Below the pieces are notes generated by a model, which saw nothing but the letters and a program-made list of their open reading frames with translations, did no database searches and was not told the origin of the DNA. Both the position numbers and the translations under genes were made by a program. From contig JAFCMP010000457.1 of NCBI GenBank assembly GCA_017506865.1, forward strand, positions 558,001 through 622,000: DNA of 64,000 nt, in the 5' to 3' direction. Each line of letters begins with the position of its first letter. The first letter of the stretch is position 1. Of this stretch, positions 46,680-58,717 are shown one piece after another. This stretch comes from Tribonema minus. Lineage: Eukaryota > Sar > Xanthophyceae > Tribonematales > Tribonemataceae.

Positions 46680-49600
46680 TCACCGGACTTCCGCGCCTGC
46701 TGGGAACAGGAGGCTGGTGCCAGCGCGGCGGCCGTCCTTGTTCTTGGGCCCGGGGAACACGTTCCAGAAGCGCAGCGTCTGCATGCGCAGGGGAGAGTTG
46801 GGGGGGTCAGGCCCTTCCATGGTGTGCGCTTGGTGAGCTTCAACAGAACCTCAGGGGTACGGTCCAGAGGCATGAAAAGCGATTCAGGGGGCGCATGCCA
46901 AAGCGTCAACGTTGGGGATGGTGCAAAGTGCAACGCATTACAACACATGTAGGGAGTGGGAAACCTGAAGGGCGACACAATAAATGAAAATCAACATACA
47001 TTTGCGGTGGCCTCCGGACGCTGAAAAGCTGGTGGTACCTGTAAAGCACCACAGGGCACATGCAGACGCAGAGATGGTGCTGAAGCCGAGTTGTCCACTA
47101 TCCATACCAGATGACACAATTCTTTGTCAATGGCACCCTATCGGGGTGCCATGATCCTTAAAGTCACACCTGAGGCAATACATCTGCCCTCTGGCAGCTT
47201 GCCACGACTCACAAGCCCTGCTTGAGCAGCGACAATGTCAACAAGTGCTGCCCGACAGTCACTGCCATTTCTGCCACTCCTGAGTTGGACAGATCATCTC
47301 AGCCCCCCCCCTCTTGAGAACTGGAAAACCTTGTAGACCTGCTGCACAACTTCAAAGTCAACAAGAGCCAACAGTACACATGCTTACCTCATCCCCTGCC
47401 CCAGTGACGACGGTCTGTCCGTCTGGGGCCATGGCGAGGTACAGCACTCTCAGCGTGTGGCCTGTCAGCGTCGCCACCTTGGTCATGCTGGGGTAACGCC
47501 ACAGGATCACCTGAAAGGGTGTGTGTGGGAAGGGGGAAAGGGGGGGAAGGGGGGGGGGGGGGGGGGGGAGTGAACACATTGCTGATCCACCATTTTTATT
47601 TCTGAGCAGATGAACAAGTGAGTGCAGCCCAGCGTGGGGACCAGCGGTGGCACACCCGCATTGTGATGGCAATACTGAACCAAGATGAGCGGTGACTACA
47701 GTGGAGCATGCACAAAGCAGGCCTATCTCAAATGCACCGTGTGCTCGACCGGTAGTCTAAAAGCCACTCGCAACAATTGTAGAGGTACAACAACGTGCTG
47801 CTCAACTCAGACCCCAGCTCGAACATGATGCGAGTTGAGCACAACACCATCGAGAAGGTTGACCACATGCAAACTCAATCACAAATGCTATGCTGTCGTG
47901 GGGAAAGCTTCGTGCATGCCACAAACTGATATTCCGGTTCCCAGCGCAACCAGGAAGCCAGCAACGACCATAATGACATCAAGGGCGCACAAAGGTAAGA
48001 GCATTATGAATGTATGGCACCAACAAAAGGTTAAGGCATAGTCTTTCATGATTTCTCGACTTGAAGGTGTCAGTGAAGAGAACAGTACCTGGTTAAGGGA
48101 GTAACCGTGCGTGCTGACGATCTCATTCACGTTCTTGGACCAGGCCAGGTTGCAGACCTGCACATAGGGGGTCAGCAGCAGCGCTCAGCAGTGCACTGTA
48201 GCAGTTGCCCGGCCGATGCTGGCGGCGTGATGATGCATATACCGCTGTCAACTGCGCTGGACAGATGTCACTGCAGTAGCACTAAACAATGGATGTAAAT
48301 CAGCACCACCTGCTTCCGACGGCGTGATGATGCATATACCGCTGTCAACTGCGCTGGACAGATGTCACTGCAGTAGCACTAAAAAATGGATGTACATCAG
48401 CGCCACCTGCTTTCGACGGCGTGCATAGGATGACCTGGTCATTCTAGCTCATGCTTCTGTATGTACGAGAAACGCATAAGACGATCACAGATAATTGTTG
48501 ACTTGCAATGTTCAGTTACAACCCGTCGGCACGTGATTCCCAAGACCCAGGCCAGAACCAGTGACGCGCTTGTGAGCGACCTGCTTTGTGTGGACAGCCT
48601 TCGAAGGCCCTCTGCTTGGAAAAATGCACTACCAGGGGCGGACGCGGTTGCAGCACGCTGTTGATGAGTTGCGCACTAAGGCATTGGCCACAGGCACCGT
48701 TTGAATCAGTACAAGCCACCAGCAGCGTTATGCGCGTACACTGTCAATGAGTCGCAGTTCTCTAAAACGTGGGTGCGAGTCGGAGTTTCTGAATAATGAT
48801 TCACCTGACTGCCAGTGTCGACGCTCTGCAGCGGCATGGCCGTGGTCGTGTTCCAGAACCTACGCAGGGCAGCAGCGATCAGCGCATGTTATCCCCATGC
48901 GCACCGGCACGACACTCATGCGTGCAACGAGATGATTCTACAATCACATTGATCCATGTCGCATGCAACGCATACAAGCGACTGCTGTGATGAGCAGGCA
49001 TCGCACGAGACCTAACACCAACGCTTTTTTCCCAAAGCTGGGAGTTGGTGTGTTGTCGCCTGCCTCCACAATGGCCGAGTAGCTGCTCGCTTTTAACAAA
49101 TCTGGGCGACGCTGTCCCATTTTTTCCACAACTGCATGCCGACCACCAACTTCAAATTGCTGCATCCCCCGCCTTGAGACCTGACACGTCAGCACACTCT
49201 CCATCCCTGTTCAGCAACCCTCTCTGCTACCATGTCCGTGTGTCCAGCGGCCATGAGTCACAGAGTGAGTGAGTGAGTAAGTCACCTGATGGTCATGTCC
49301 GCGGTACCCCCGCCGCTAGCCAGCAGCCCCCCCTGGTGCGGGCTCCACGCGATGGCCTTCACGGCGGCCTTGTGCTCGGCAAACCGCAGCAGCGGCGTCG
49401 TGCTGTGGGCGGTCCAGATGAGGAGCTTGTTGTCGTTGCCGCCGCTCGCAATCTGGGAGGGCGCAACGGCGGCGTGCGCAGCATACTCCAACGCTGAGGT
49501 GTTGAAGAGTTTTGTTACTATGCATCGATGACATGAAACAAGGAGGGGGACAGTAGGGGGGGGGGGGGCAGACATCGAAAAGGGAGGACGTGATGCGATA

Positions 49601-52600
49601 CTGAAAAGTGTTGGGAGGCATAAGCTCTGCTTGCGCCGACGTGCCTGGTGTCCACTCAGGCACAGGCGCCGCCGCTGACCACCACAAAGTCGCACACGCA
49701 GTCGACCAGCGCATGCGTCAGCTGCTGACCGTCTGCACCGTGGCGGCGCCCCCCCCCCCTCCCCCTGATGCCAGCTTACATAACACATCATCACGCAGGC
49801 GTGCGCACCTGCTGCCCGTCGGGGCTCCACTTGAGGCCGCACACCTCCTGCCGGTGGCCAGTGAGCTTGGAGGTGAAGTGCTCGCGCGCGCGTGTGTCGC
49901 GCAGGTAGATGCACTTGTCGCGCCCGCCCGTCGCCAGCGTCGGCCCGAACCAGCTCATGCTGCCGATGCGCCCGGAGTGCCCCATCATCGTCCGCACCTG
50001 CGCGTGCGCGCGGAAGGCCGAGACAATGCGATTGGTTGACGGGTGTGCGTTGAGGAGCAGCAGCGCTCAGCGTCAAGGAGCAGCTGCACTGAGTATGCTG
50101 TGATGTGCGTGATGCGTCGCGGTTGCAACCGCTTGCTGGCGGCCGCTGGCAGGGCCAGATGGCGGTGCGGGTGAAGCAGCTGGGCGCAGTGGCACACACA
50201 GCCGACTTGTGCACACGCCGCGGTCGCACGTGCAGTCCATCGACAGGGTCGGCGTTGCGGTCGGTCTCCCTGGTCACCAGACGGCTTGCCACATGTGATC
50301 TTCAATATCCCGCAAGACTGAAACGTCTCCACAGCCACTGAGGGTCCTCCGTGTGAAGTTGTGAAGTTCAACATGCAGCACGGCTCCGCGCTCGCACGCG
50401 CGCTGCGCTCGCCTGCTTCTGCGCGGCGGCGTCCCACAGCTGCACCTCGCCGTTGCTGGTGGCGATGGCCAGGTGCGAGCCGCGCTGCGTCCAGGCGACC
50501 GACGTGATGGAGTCGGAGGTGCCCAGCTCGCACAGCCTGGTGACCTGAGTGAGGGGGTACAGAGGGGGTTCATGGGGGGGGGGGACAGAGGGCGTTAACG
50601 TTCATGTACTGCCTTCAATGCCGCGGTGCGTGCGGGCGGCGCTGTGCAGTGCAGTGCCACGAGTGTGGTGAAGCTGGTGAAGGTGCATCAGTGGCAAAGG
50701 CCCCTGCTGGTGCGGCTGGGTAGGCTCGTCGCGTGTGTGCTGGCAATCGACGCTTCCAAAGAAGCAAGCAAGTGAGCATACGCGTAACAGACGCTGTGTG
50801 ACGCTGGTGAGCGTTGCAGCGTCAATGTCGAAGTCGAAGCCGTGATGACACCCATGCATGCGTTGAAGATCGACCCACAAGGTCAACTATCTCTTCAGAA
50901 TTTAACATTTTCGATGTCTACGTACACACCACTTGCGCCGATTGCTATCGCCTCTTCCGATGCATCCATGCTCTAAACGTTGGTGGCGCCAAGCATGGCA
51001 AGCAACGGCCGCCACAAAGCGATGTCAGCTTGCCACCCGAGTCTGCGTACTTCCTTTCTTTGACCATCTGAAGTATACCCTTGTGACAACTTCAAAGTGC
51101 CGATGCTCATTGCTGACCACTCTAAATGAAATCACCGGTGCTGCTAAGCATGCGCACAAGTGGCCATATTGATATCACGGCTTGAATAGCACATGAAATA
51201 CATAGAGCTGACCTCGGACATGCAACAGGTGGCACTTCAACTCAAACTGCCGCCGTGGGCGCTTGCGCTCAGCAAACTCAAACCGCGTACTGCAACCAAG
51301 CCTACTCAGACTGTGACTCATCCACGCGCGAGTCACCTTGCTGGTGCACGCGCTCCACAGGTACACGGCGGCGCCCAGCGCGACGGCGAGAACGTTCTGC
51401 GCGGACCAGTCCACAAGGCTCAGGTAGAAGTCATCCGCCAGCTGCGGCGCATCCAGTATTTTGAAGGGGACCTGCGCAAACAAAGGCAGCAACGTAGTGA
51501 GCAGGAGTTTGAAAGGGCCCTGCTTCGACAAAGACAGCAATGTGGTAGGCGGTCGGGGTAGGGATTGTGAGCAAGAGCAGTGGGGTGTTGGGTGAACAGG
51601 TGCGCATGACAGGCAGCATTCTCTGGTGCTGTGTCCAGCACTTGCGAAGACGCGTGCGGCAGCCGTTGGCCATTACTGGTGCAAGGGGTGACGATGGCGT
51701 AAGGCTGGCATTTGTGCTATCAGAAAGGTGAATGTCAGGTCACACATCCAATGCTGATGGGGCTGAGCATTTTCGAACAATGCCAGACATTCATGACAGT
51801 CACAGCTCGTCCTGAACCACTGACATAAATGACTGTGACTGACATTCACGACAGCAATCCGTGACCCTCAACCTGGCCGTCACTTGCCTTGGGCACCTTC
51901 CGAGATACGCATCCTGGGGCACCAGCTGCTGCCAGCTGCCAAGACCCCTCCCTGCCGCAGCAACGAGGGACAGCATGTTGCATAAGTGCACGTTCTTGTG
52001 AATGCAGATCCTGACGAGCATACATGCGAGCATATAAATTGCTTCACATGGCCGACTTGAACAAAGAGCTGCATTGAAGAACACTGCCTATGTCATGTAC
52101 ATATAAGAACGGGCTGACAAAGCATGCCTTCCGTCACTGGCGCCGTGCCAGCTCTGGCATGGCTCTGTTGCTGCAGCTGAGAGTGGTGTACATTTGAATG
52201 GCATGAGGCCCGCTCAATGGTCCTGGTGATGCCTGAAGCAATAACAGGTGCTCACTGATGGTTTGGTGTACAGAACTGAAGCAAGGCGCTGCAAGTTGGC
52301 ACTCGCAGGAAGCTCTATGCAGAGCACACACTCTCGTGTTCGGCCCCGACGTGAGTTTTTTGTATTGGCGTGGCCTGCACCACATGTTGTGTAATGAGTA
52401 AAGGCAGGCTTGTAGAAGAGTGCATCATGTACTGCCAGTTCACAAACTCCATAATATAAGAGCAGTTACTGCCACGGTCATGTTGCCAGCTCGATGCAGA
52501 TTCGTGGTGTGTTGGTGATACTACGGCAGTGCATGCTGGACGTGGCTTTTGCGACAAGGCAGCCGGCATAGCTGCTGGCACCAGAAGCGTCGTTATGGTT

Positions 52601-53606
52601 GTGTCATTACTCAGTGAACGCTTGTGCATGCTAGTAGCTGCTGACAACTTTAGTCAGATCAGGCAACTCAGTTATTCTCCACGCCGGTGGAGCTCGACCC
52701 CCATGGTGATGCTGCACGTTTGCCTTTTTTTGCGGCATATGAGATTTCTGACTCTGGTAGAGCTTTAGACGCCGCGCAAACAACGCTCACTGACACCAAC
52801 CCTCACCTGGGCGCCATCGCAAGACTGCGCTTCACGTCATCCTCATAGCTCTGCCGCTGCGCCTTGAAGTGCAGCACGCCACCCCCGCCCCCAGCCTCCC
52901 TCTCCCCAAGCAGCTGCGTCCGCAGCAGCCCGTTCAGTATTGTCGCTGACGATGGCGTCGATCGCGTCGTTATGGGGCCAGTCGCTACTGCCGCCGCCGC
53001 TGCCGCGCCAGCGCTCCTGTCGCCGGGCAGGCCGCTTGCGGGCAGCGCAGCGCTCGGCGTGTCGCCCTTGAATCCACGCTCAGGCATTCCAGGTTGATCA
53101 TTTTCGTCCGCCGTGTCGTCGTCAAAGTGCCCCAGCCGCGAGGCCGACCGACTGGGAATGAAGCGGTCGCTGTAGACAGCGATGCCCTGCCCCAGGCGCC
53201 GCTCTGTGCTCTCGCCCCCTCCTCCGGGCAGTGTGTGACCGGGCGAGAGGAAGGGGACCTGCGGGGTTGCTGGGGTGCGGGGCTTTTGAGGTGTGGCGAA
53301 TGCGGGTCGCACCTTGTCTGGGGAATCGTGCATGGCTGTGCCGCCGCCGTCAGCGATGTCCATGTCGTCATCCCTGTCCGTGAAGTCTAGCCTGATTCGC
53401 TTGCCGACGCTCACTTCACCTGCCAATGGGGAGCCAAATGGGCCCGCACTCATTGGTGTTCGCGCCGCCGCAGCGTAAGCCCCACCCAGGCGGTCTGTGT
53501 ACTCTTTGGAGATCTTTCTCCTGCCACTGCTGGTGACGCTCCAGGACGTTGGGGCTGTTCTGGAGGTAGAGGGAGTCGTAGGAGTTTCATTGGTCGTGGG
53601 TGCCAT
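46680..53606 (-). CDS. CDH1/Fizzy-related (CCS52-type) activator of the anaphase-promoting complex
   Basis: Exons right to left: 53606-52807, 51471-51337, 50544-50413, 49997-49809, 49452-49286, 48859-48805, 48157-48089, 47510-47388, 46778-46680. Exon 1 has the disordered N-terminus with the C-box DRFIPSR at residues 147-153 (contacts APC/C). Then come [20 protein letters not shown] and seven WD40 blades, including [51 protein letters not shown] and [20 protein letters not shown]. The protein ends TLRFWNVFP...EVR, where family members normally end in Ile-Arg. [17 protein letters not shown] and [12 protein letters not shown] fit CDH1/FZR better than CDC20. Role: WD40 substrate adaptor directing APC/C ubiquitination in late mitosis, G1 and endocycles, in the nucleus/cytoplasm. 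Exon 1 ends in phase 2 but the next exon starts in phase 0, so a micro-exon between 51472 and 52806 is missing from this model. The donor after 50413 is GC. Confidence 0.9.
48223..48425. repeat. 97-bp tandem repeat, two full copies
   Basis: Units start at 48223 and 48320 (CGGCGTGATGATGCATATAC), a third truncated start is at 48417. The copies differ at only a few positions. The array lies in an intron of the CDH1-like gene. Confidence 0.9.
51472..51540 (-). repeat. Duplicated 3' splice-site region
   Basis: Reading the minus strand, TTGCTGTCTTTGTCGAAGCAG/GGCCCTTTCAAAC-like sequence is followed 48 bp later by a diverged copy ending GCGCAG/GTCCCCTTCAAAAT. The second is the acceptor that gives the conserved VPFKILDAP; the first looks like a decayed duplicate of intron end plus exon start. 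Confidence 0.5.
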
Positions 53607-53944
53607 GTTGACTGCCTGCAGTTGCCGCACAGCAGCCTGCAGGCAATGAATAAATCCTCAACTGGCAACCTGGCAGTCAAGGGCGCCAGGCGCAGCTTGC
53701 CGAAGCCCACGAAGGGTCTTCCGTTGACCGACACCTTGACACTTGCGCCACAAACAGATCACACAGGCTTCTCGATGCCACCAAGGCGGCTTGTGGTCGT
53801 GTTCGCAGAGCTCGGCAAGGAGGGTACCACCATGGTGTGTCATACCTACCCATGCAGGGACGACGGCAGTGCTCCGCATGGGTTTGCGTCAACATCGATT
53901 TTTTTTCCAAATCAAACCACTTTCGCTTGTGCAACAGGGGAGCC
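53607..53944. promoter_or_regulatory. Divergent promoter region, CDH1-like gene and LHC gene
   Basis: The two start codons are 338 bp apart on opposite strands, so this interval must hold both promoters and 5' untranslated regions, unless an upstream exon exists. No TATA box or palindromic light-response element was evident. Confidence 0.35.
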
Positions 53945-56429
53945 ATGATGTCCAAGGCGGTTGCTGGTCTTGCTCTGGTGGCGGGCTCTGTGTCTGCCTT
54001 TGTGCAGCACGCCCCCCTGCGCACTGGCGTGGTCTCCCGCTCCGCTGGGTGAGTACCTCTATGCGAACTGCGCATGCACATGTTCTCGACGCTACAAAGG
54101 CTGCTAGGTGTAGTAGTCGCCTCGGTGCCATGGTCGGGACTCATTGCAACGGCTTCGGACGGGCGGCGGAGCATGGCGAGGCGCGCAGCTGCTGCTCTGC
54201 TGCGGACATGGGACACTAGTGCGATGGCGCAGCAGGAAGCTGAGGGGGGGGGGCCGGTGCAGCAGCCTATCTGGCGAGGGTGCAGTCCTCGGTGGCGATG
54301 CCGGAGCCGCAGTGCAACCGCCATGCAAAATCACATCTCACAGCGATCAGGAGGGTCGTTGCATCACCGGTGTCAGTGGTCAAGACTCGCGCACACGGCA
54401 GTCATGGCGAAACCGGCGTGGCGTGGGTAGCGTTACCGGGTGTGCATCATAAGAAGCGAATAGACTTGATTGGGGCTGCGCAAAGTGCATGGCGACATCC
54501 TCTGCCCGTGCAAGCCTGATGGGCTGGCTGTCTTAAGATCGATTCTGGCTGCTAATGACACCCTGTCCCACTCCGCATAGTGCAGCCCCGTCATGAAGCT
54601 CGGCCCCGGCGGCGAGGGCCTGGTCGGCTCCGACCTGGAGCTGGCCACCTGGGACCCTCTGGGCTTCACCAACAACCAGAACCCCGACACCATCAACTGG
54701 TACCGGGCAGCCGAGCTCAAGCACGGCCGCGTGGCCATGCTTGCCGCCCTGGGCGAGATCTTCCAGTCGTACTACCACCTCCCGGACCCCGTGTTCTCCC
54801 AGTCCGCCAGGCCCTGGGACGCACTGCAGCAGGTAGGCGGTTTCAACATTGCCTGACACATTTTTGAGCAGACCGTAGGCCGCAACAGGTCTCGCACAAG
54901 AGACCATTGTTGCATACCAGTCTCGTGCGACATGCACTGTGCTGACGCGCAGCGTGAGCACTGCGCTGTGCTGGAGGCAATAGAGTCATTTGCAACGCTT
55001 GCAATGGCTTGCGCACCGTAGAGCTTCGCAATGGCGCAGCTGCTGTCACCCTCTTTGATAACACCCCTTTGTTAGCAGCAGCTCTCTATACGCTGCTCTG
55101 CGCTGCACCCGCTTTCTGTGCGATCACGCGCTGATGCGCACTCACATCTTCACAGTACCCGCATTGCTCACCTCTACACCTGCATTGCCACTCTTGTCAT
55201 CGCAGGTGTACGCTGAGCGCCCGCTTGCGGTAGCACAGATCCTGCTGGCCATCTTTGCGTGCGAGGCGATTGGCCAGGCCCAGCAGGCCAAGCCCGGCCA
55301 GGCACCCGGCGACCTCAACTGGGACCCCCTTAACCTGAAGCCCTCAGACCCCGAGACTTGGGAGAAGTGAGTGTAAACTCTGCAACAGAAGTGATAGGCC
55401 CGTAATTGAGCCCAGAGTGATGGAGCTAAGATTTTACTGGTGGTGTGCCGCGCCTTTGCCTGCGGGGGGTTATCAGGAACACTGTTACTGGTGCCAGTGT
55501 TCCAGCATGGCAAGTAGCTGCACAGTGTTTGGGCTGCGGTGGCGCCAGAAGCGCCCTGGTCACTGCGACGGAGCAGATGGGGTGCTTCTGCAGGTGCTCT
55601 GTGTGGCAGCGCTCAGCTGGAGGGGATTGGCAAATCCCATCAGAAACCGGTGTTGTTTTGCGCGGGCCGCTGTGAACGGGGTGGCTGCCATGCACAGATT
55701 TCAACTGCTACAGTGCATGCAAACGAGATGTTTGCTACAGAGCCTTGTTTACCTAGTGCTTCCATCGTGCTGGCGTTTTCTGAGTTTTTTGACCCCATGA
55801 CCCTCGTCTGTGCTGTCTGTGATACACAGGGTGCAGCTGCGTGAGCTTAAGAACGGCCGTCTGGCAATGATGGCCATCGCCGGCTTCTTTGTCCAGGAGA
55901 ACCTGACGGGCCAGGGCCCCATTGAGCAGATCTACGCCGGCCACATCAACCCCTTCGGAGTGAGTGCCACAAAGTGTTGCAGCTACATATATGGGGTCCA
56001 CGAATTGCAGATATTTCTGATCATCAAGTACTGTTACAGGCGGGAATCGCACTGCGCAGTTGAAGCTGCTGCGCACGGTTGGTCATGAGGTGCTGGGCGT
56101 TTGTTGTGAGTTGTGATGGTCTGTGCATTGCCTCACAACATTCCTCTGCCAGTGTGGTAGGATTGCTGCTGGCAACTTTGTGCTATTGAGGGCTTCCACA
56201 CGTTACTGTCAGTGGAGCACTGCATTGCCTGCATCACATGTGCAGTGGTATCTGAATGGCCGATTGGCGCTGTTTGGCCAGACTTGCAGCCTTATAGTAA
56301 CCCATGAGTAGGTTATTGGGGGCAAGTTGCGCATCATTCGAAGTACAGTATGACATACTGCAACTGACATTCCACTCCTCTTCTGTTGTCTCGTGTATTG
56401 CACCACAGGACGGCCAGGGCGTCTTCTAA
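53945..56429 (+). CDS. Fucoxanthin-type chlorophyll a/c-binding light-harvesting protein
   Basis: Exons: 53945-54048, 54586-54832, 55206-55366, 55830-55959, 56409-56429; 663 nt, 220 residues from the first of two adjacent ATGs. The N-terminus MMSKAVAGLALVAGSVSAFV is a signal peptide ending in an ASAF-like site, followed by a short basic transit stretch (PLRTGVVSRSAG), i.e. a bipartite leader for a complex plastid. Helix 1 carries ELKHGRVAMLAALGEIFQ (about residues 78-95) and helix 3 carries RELKNGRLAMMAIAGFFVQE (about 175-194); the Glu and Asn/His-Gly-Arg in these motifs ligate chlorophyll and form the interhelix salt bridges. Helix 2 is VAQILLAIFACEAIGQA. It sits in the thylakoid membrane and passes energy to the photosystems. 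Length and motifs are those of the LHCF/LHCR family; I cannot separate the subfamilies. The final exon encodes only six residues (DGQGVF). Confidence 0.93.
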
Positions 56430-58717
56430 GCGTGTTCCCACAAAGTGTGTTGAAGTTGTCTCCCGGAGGCGAGCCACGATCCCCCTTCCTTGGGACTTGT
56501 TATCGGGGCGGTAGAGGCGCTGTCGAGGGGAGCTGTGTAGCTGTCAAATATTTCAACCAATAAATGCCAATTATATTACACTCTGCTGCTGCGTATGACT
56601 GTTGTGTCCACTGCCGCCTCTTCGCGCGCACCATGAGTTGCCTTGGCACTTTTCGTTGGCTTGTCGAGACTTGAAGCCTCAAGACCTCTCTATTGTTGGC
56701 GAACCGCATTGAGATGCATGGCAGCCAGTGAGTGATGTTGAAGTATAGCCCTGCAGTGCTCAATATTTTTGTATGCTTGCAGCATGCATATACGGCGGGC
56801 ACTGATCTAATCGCGTCAAGTAGCCACAGAGATATTCGCGCTGGTTTCTCTAGCACGCGCCTTTCGTTCATGTGATCAATGCGCAGACACGCAGTATGAA
56901 ATTGACCTGTCCTGACACTCTGGGACACTCTGTCGTGATTGAAGGCATCTATGCGATAGTCGTCATTGAAGGCATCTAGGCATCTGCCTCTGTGTCTGAG
57001 GGCAGCGGAAGGGTCTACAAGTTTTTCAGACAGCGTGATGTTATCTGCAGAGAAGGACCCAGTTGCTTAGTGTAACTGTGAAACGTCATGGGCCCGAGAC
57101 ATATATGGTAGCATTATGCTTGAATCATAGTTCAAGTCACTCGCGGCGGTTCACCACCGAAATCGTGATGTCTTGCTTGATGCCTCGATGTTTTCTTGTG
57201 CAATGCTGACAGCTGTTTACAAAAGCATGATAGTGTCAGGTGAAGAACCGTTGTGACCCTCTAGTGCACGCCATTCAACTTCCTGGTCCCATGTTTCACA
57301 AGGAGACTGCTTACACACATGAGTTTGCCGAGCGTAGTCACTGGTAATGCTGTCATGTGAAGGTGTACTTCGGTCATAGGATGCACAATCATCCTAGAAC
57401 TGGATACTGCCATGAAGTCTCACAGCTGCTCAGCATGCAACTGACGATCACTGTGTTGGTACTTTGTCAGTGCCCCGTTGCGACTCATTCTGTGCCGTCC
57501 ACAAGGTCTTTCTCAAACACACATGCGCCTCCTGTTCTGAGGGTTGTGATATGACATAACGAATCAGAAAAAAAGCCTCGACACATCCATGACAACACAA
57601 AGCTCAGTGAGCCATCTGCTTCTGGAACACAAACGTGAAGACTGTAATACCCACTGATGAGCTGGTGATGCAACGAAAGTGACGTGATCACAGCTGGCAC
57701 AGCATTCACCCATGCGTCAGGAATTAGGAAAGCCCGCATGGCAAGAAGCACACAGACGGTTGAAGTGGGCTTGCTCATTAATGGTTGACGCGCACACACA
57801 CTGGCTGCTCAAAAGCTTCCCACGACAGCAGCACGGCCGTGCCCGCCGGTTTCCTCATATAAATGTGGGTGTATGTGACAGGCTAAACAGCACGCAAAAC
57901 AGCGCGCGTGCGCCGCTCTTCCGCCTCACTGGAGGCCTTACATGAGGGCCAACTACCTAATTCGACCAGTATCAAAAGGCTCGGTGCGCGCCATCAAAAC
58001 GTCATCCGCCGACGGGCGCTGAGGGCAGCAGCAGTGACAGGTCGCCAGCCCTTGCGCCTGGCACAAGGCAGGCAGGCCGCAAGGAAAAGCGAGAGGCACT
58101 GGTGTGCGCGTCCAGGGCGGGACAGAACGAATGGGGGCTGAAGCAGGGGGGGGGGGGGGGAGGAGGGGGGGCGAGGCAGCGCTGCTGCCGCCAGTGGCGC
58201 TGCTGCCGCTGCTGCCTGTGCTGCTGCTGCTGCAGCCGCCGCCGCTCGCCTCTTTCGTGCCTGCTAGCGCCCATGGGGGCCTGCGCAGTCGCAGCAGCGG
58301 CCGATATGACATCTGCACAGGTTCGCATATGTGATCTACGCCTACGTCGTGTTGAGCTCCCGCAGAGGCTCAGACTGCTTTGCGGGTGCGACGACGCGTG
58401 GTCGCCGCTTTCTGGTGCCCCCGTGCCGTCCATGCCCCTCCCTCACTGCCGCCCAAAAAGGCAGCAGCCGTTGCCTAGTGGGCAGGGTAGGTAGGTATGG
58501 GGGGGGGGAGGCACGGGCTGCAGTGCTTGGCGCAGTCATGAGCGGCAGGCTCAGAGCGCAACCCCCCTGCCCCCCCCTCTACCACCCCCTTACCGCCCAG
58601 CGACGACCGGCCTAGAGCCATGGCTCAAGGGCAAAAAACCAAAGGCTGCAGAGCACGCGGCAGGGGGAGGGGGGCCCCAAGGGCGGGCGGCCAGGGGGGC
58701 TGGCATCTGCGCCTGTT
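56430..58717. other. Intergenic region, no supported gene
   Basis: Holds the 3' untranslated region of the LHC gene and, at its right end, that of the LVIVD-type gene. From 58140 to 58260 it is rich in G-runs and CTG/CCG triplets (CTGCTGCTGCTGCTGCAG), which keep several frames open by composition. No domain-like translation was seen. Confidence 0.55.
56559..56564 (+). terminator. Candidate polyadenylation signal of the LHC gene
   Basis: AATAAA lies 130 bp downstream of the LHC stop codon. It is a perfect match to the canonical hexamer, but most genes in this window lack one, so the signal may be incidental. Confidence 0.35.

Noticed and set aside
58002-58433. Pro/Gln/Arg-rich frame on the minus strand
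   Set aside because: Built from CTG triplets and G-runs in a spacer; no start context, no continuation.
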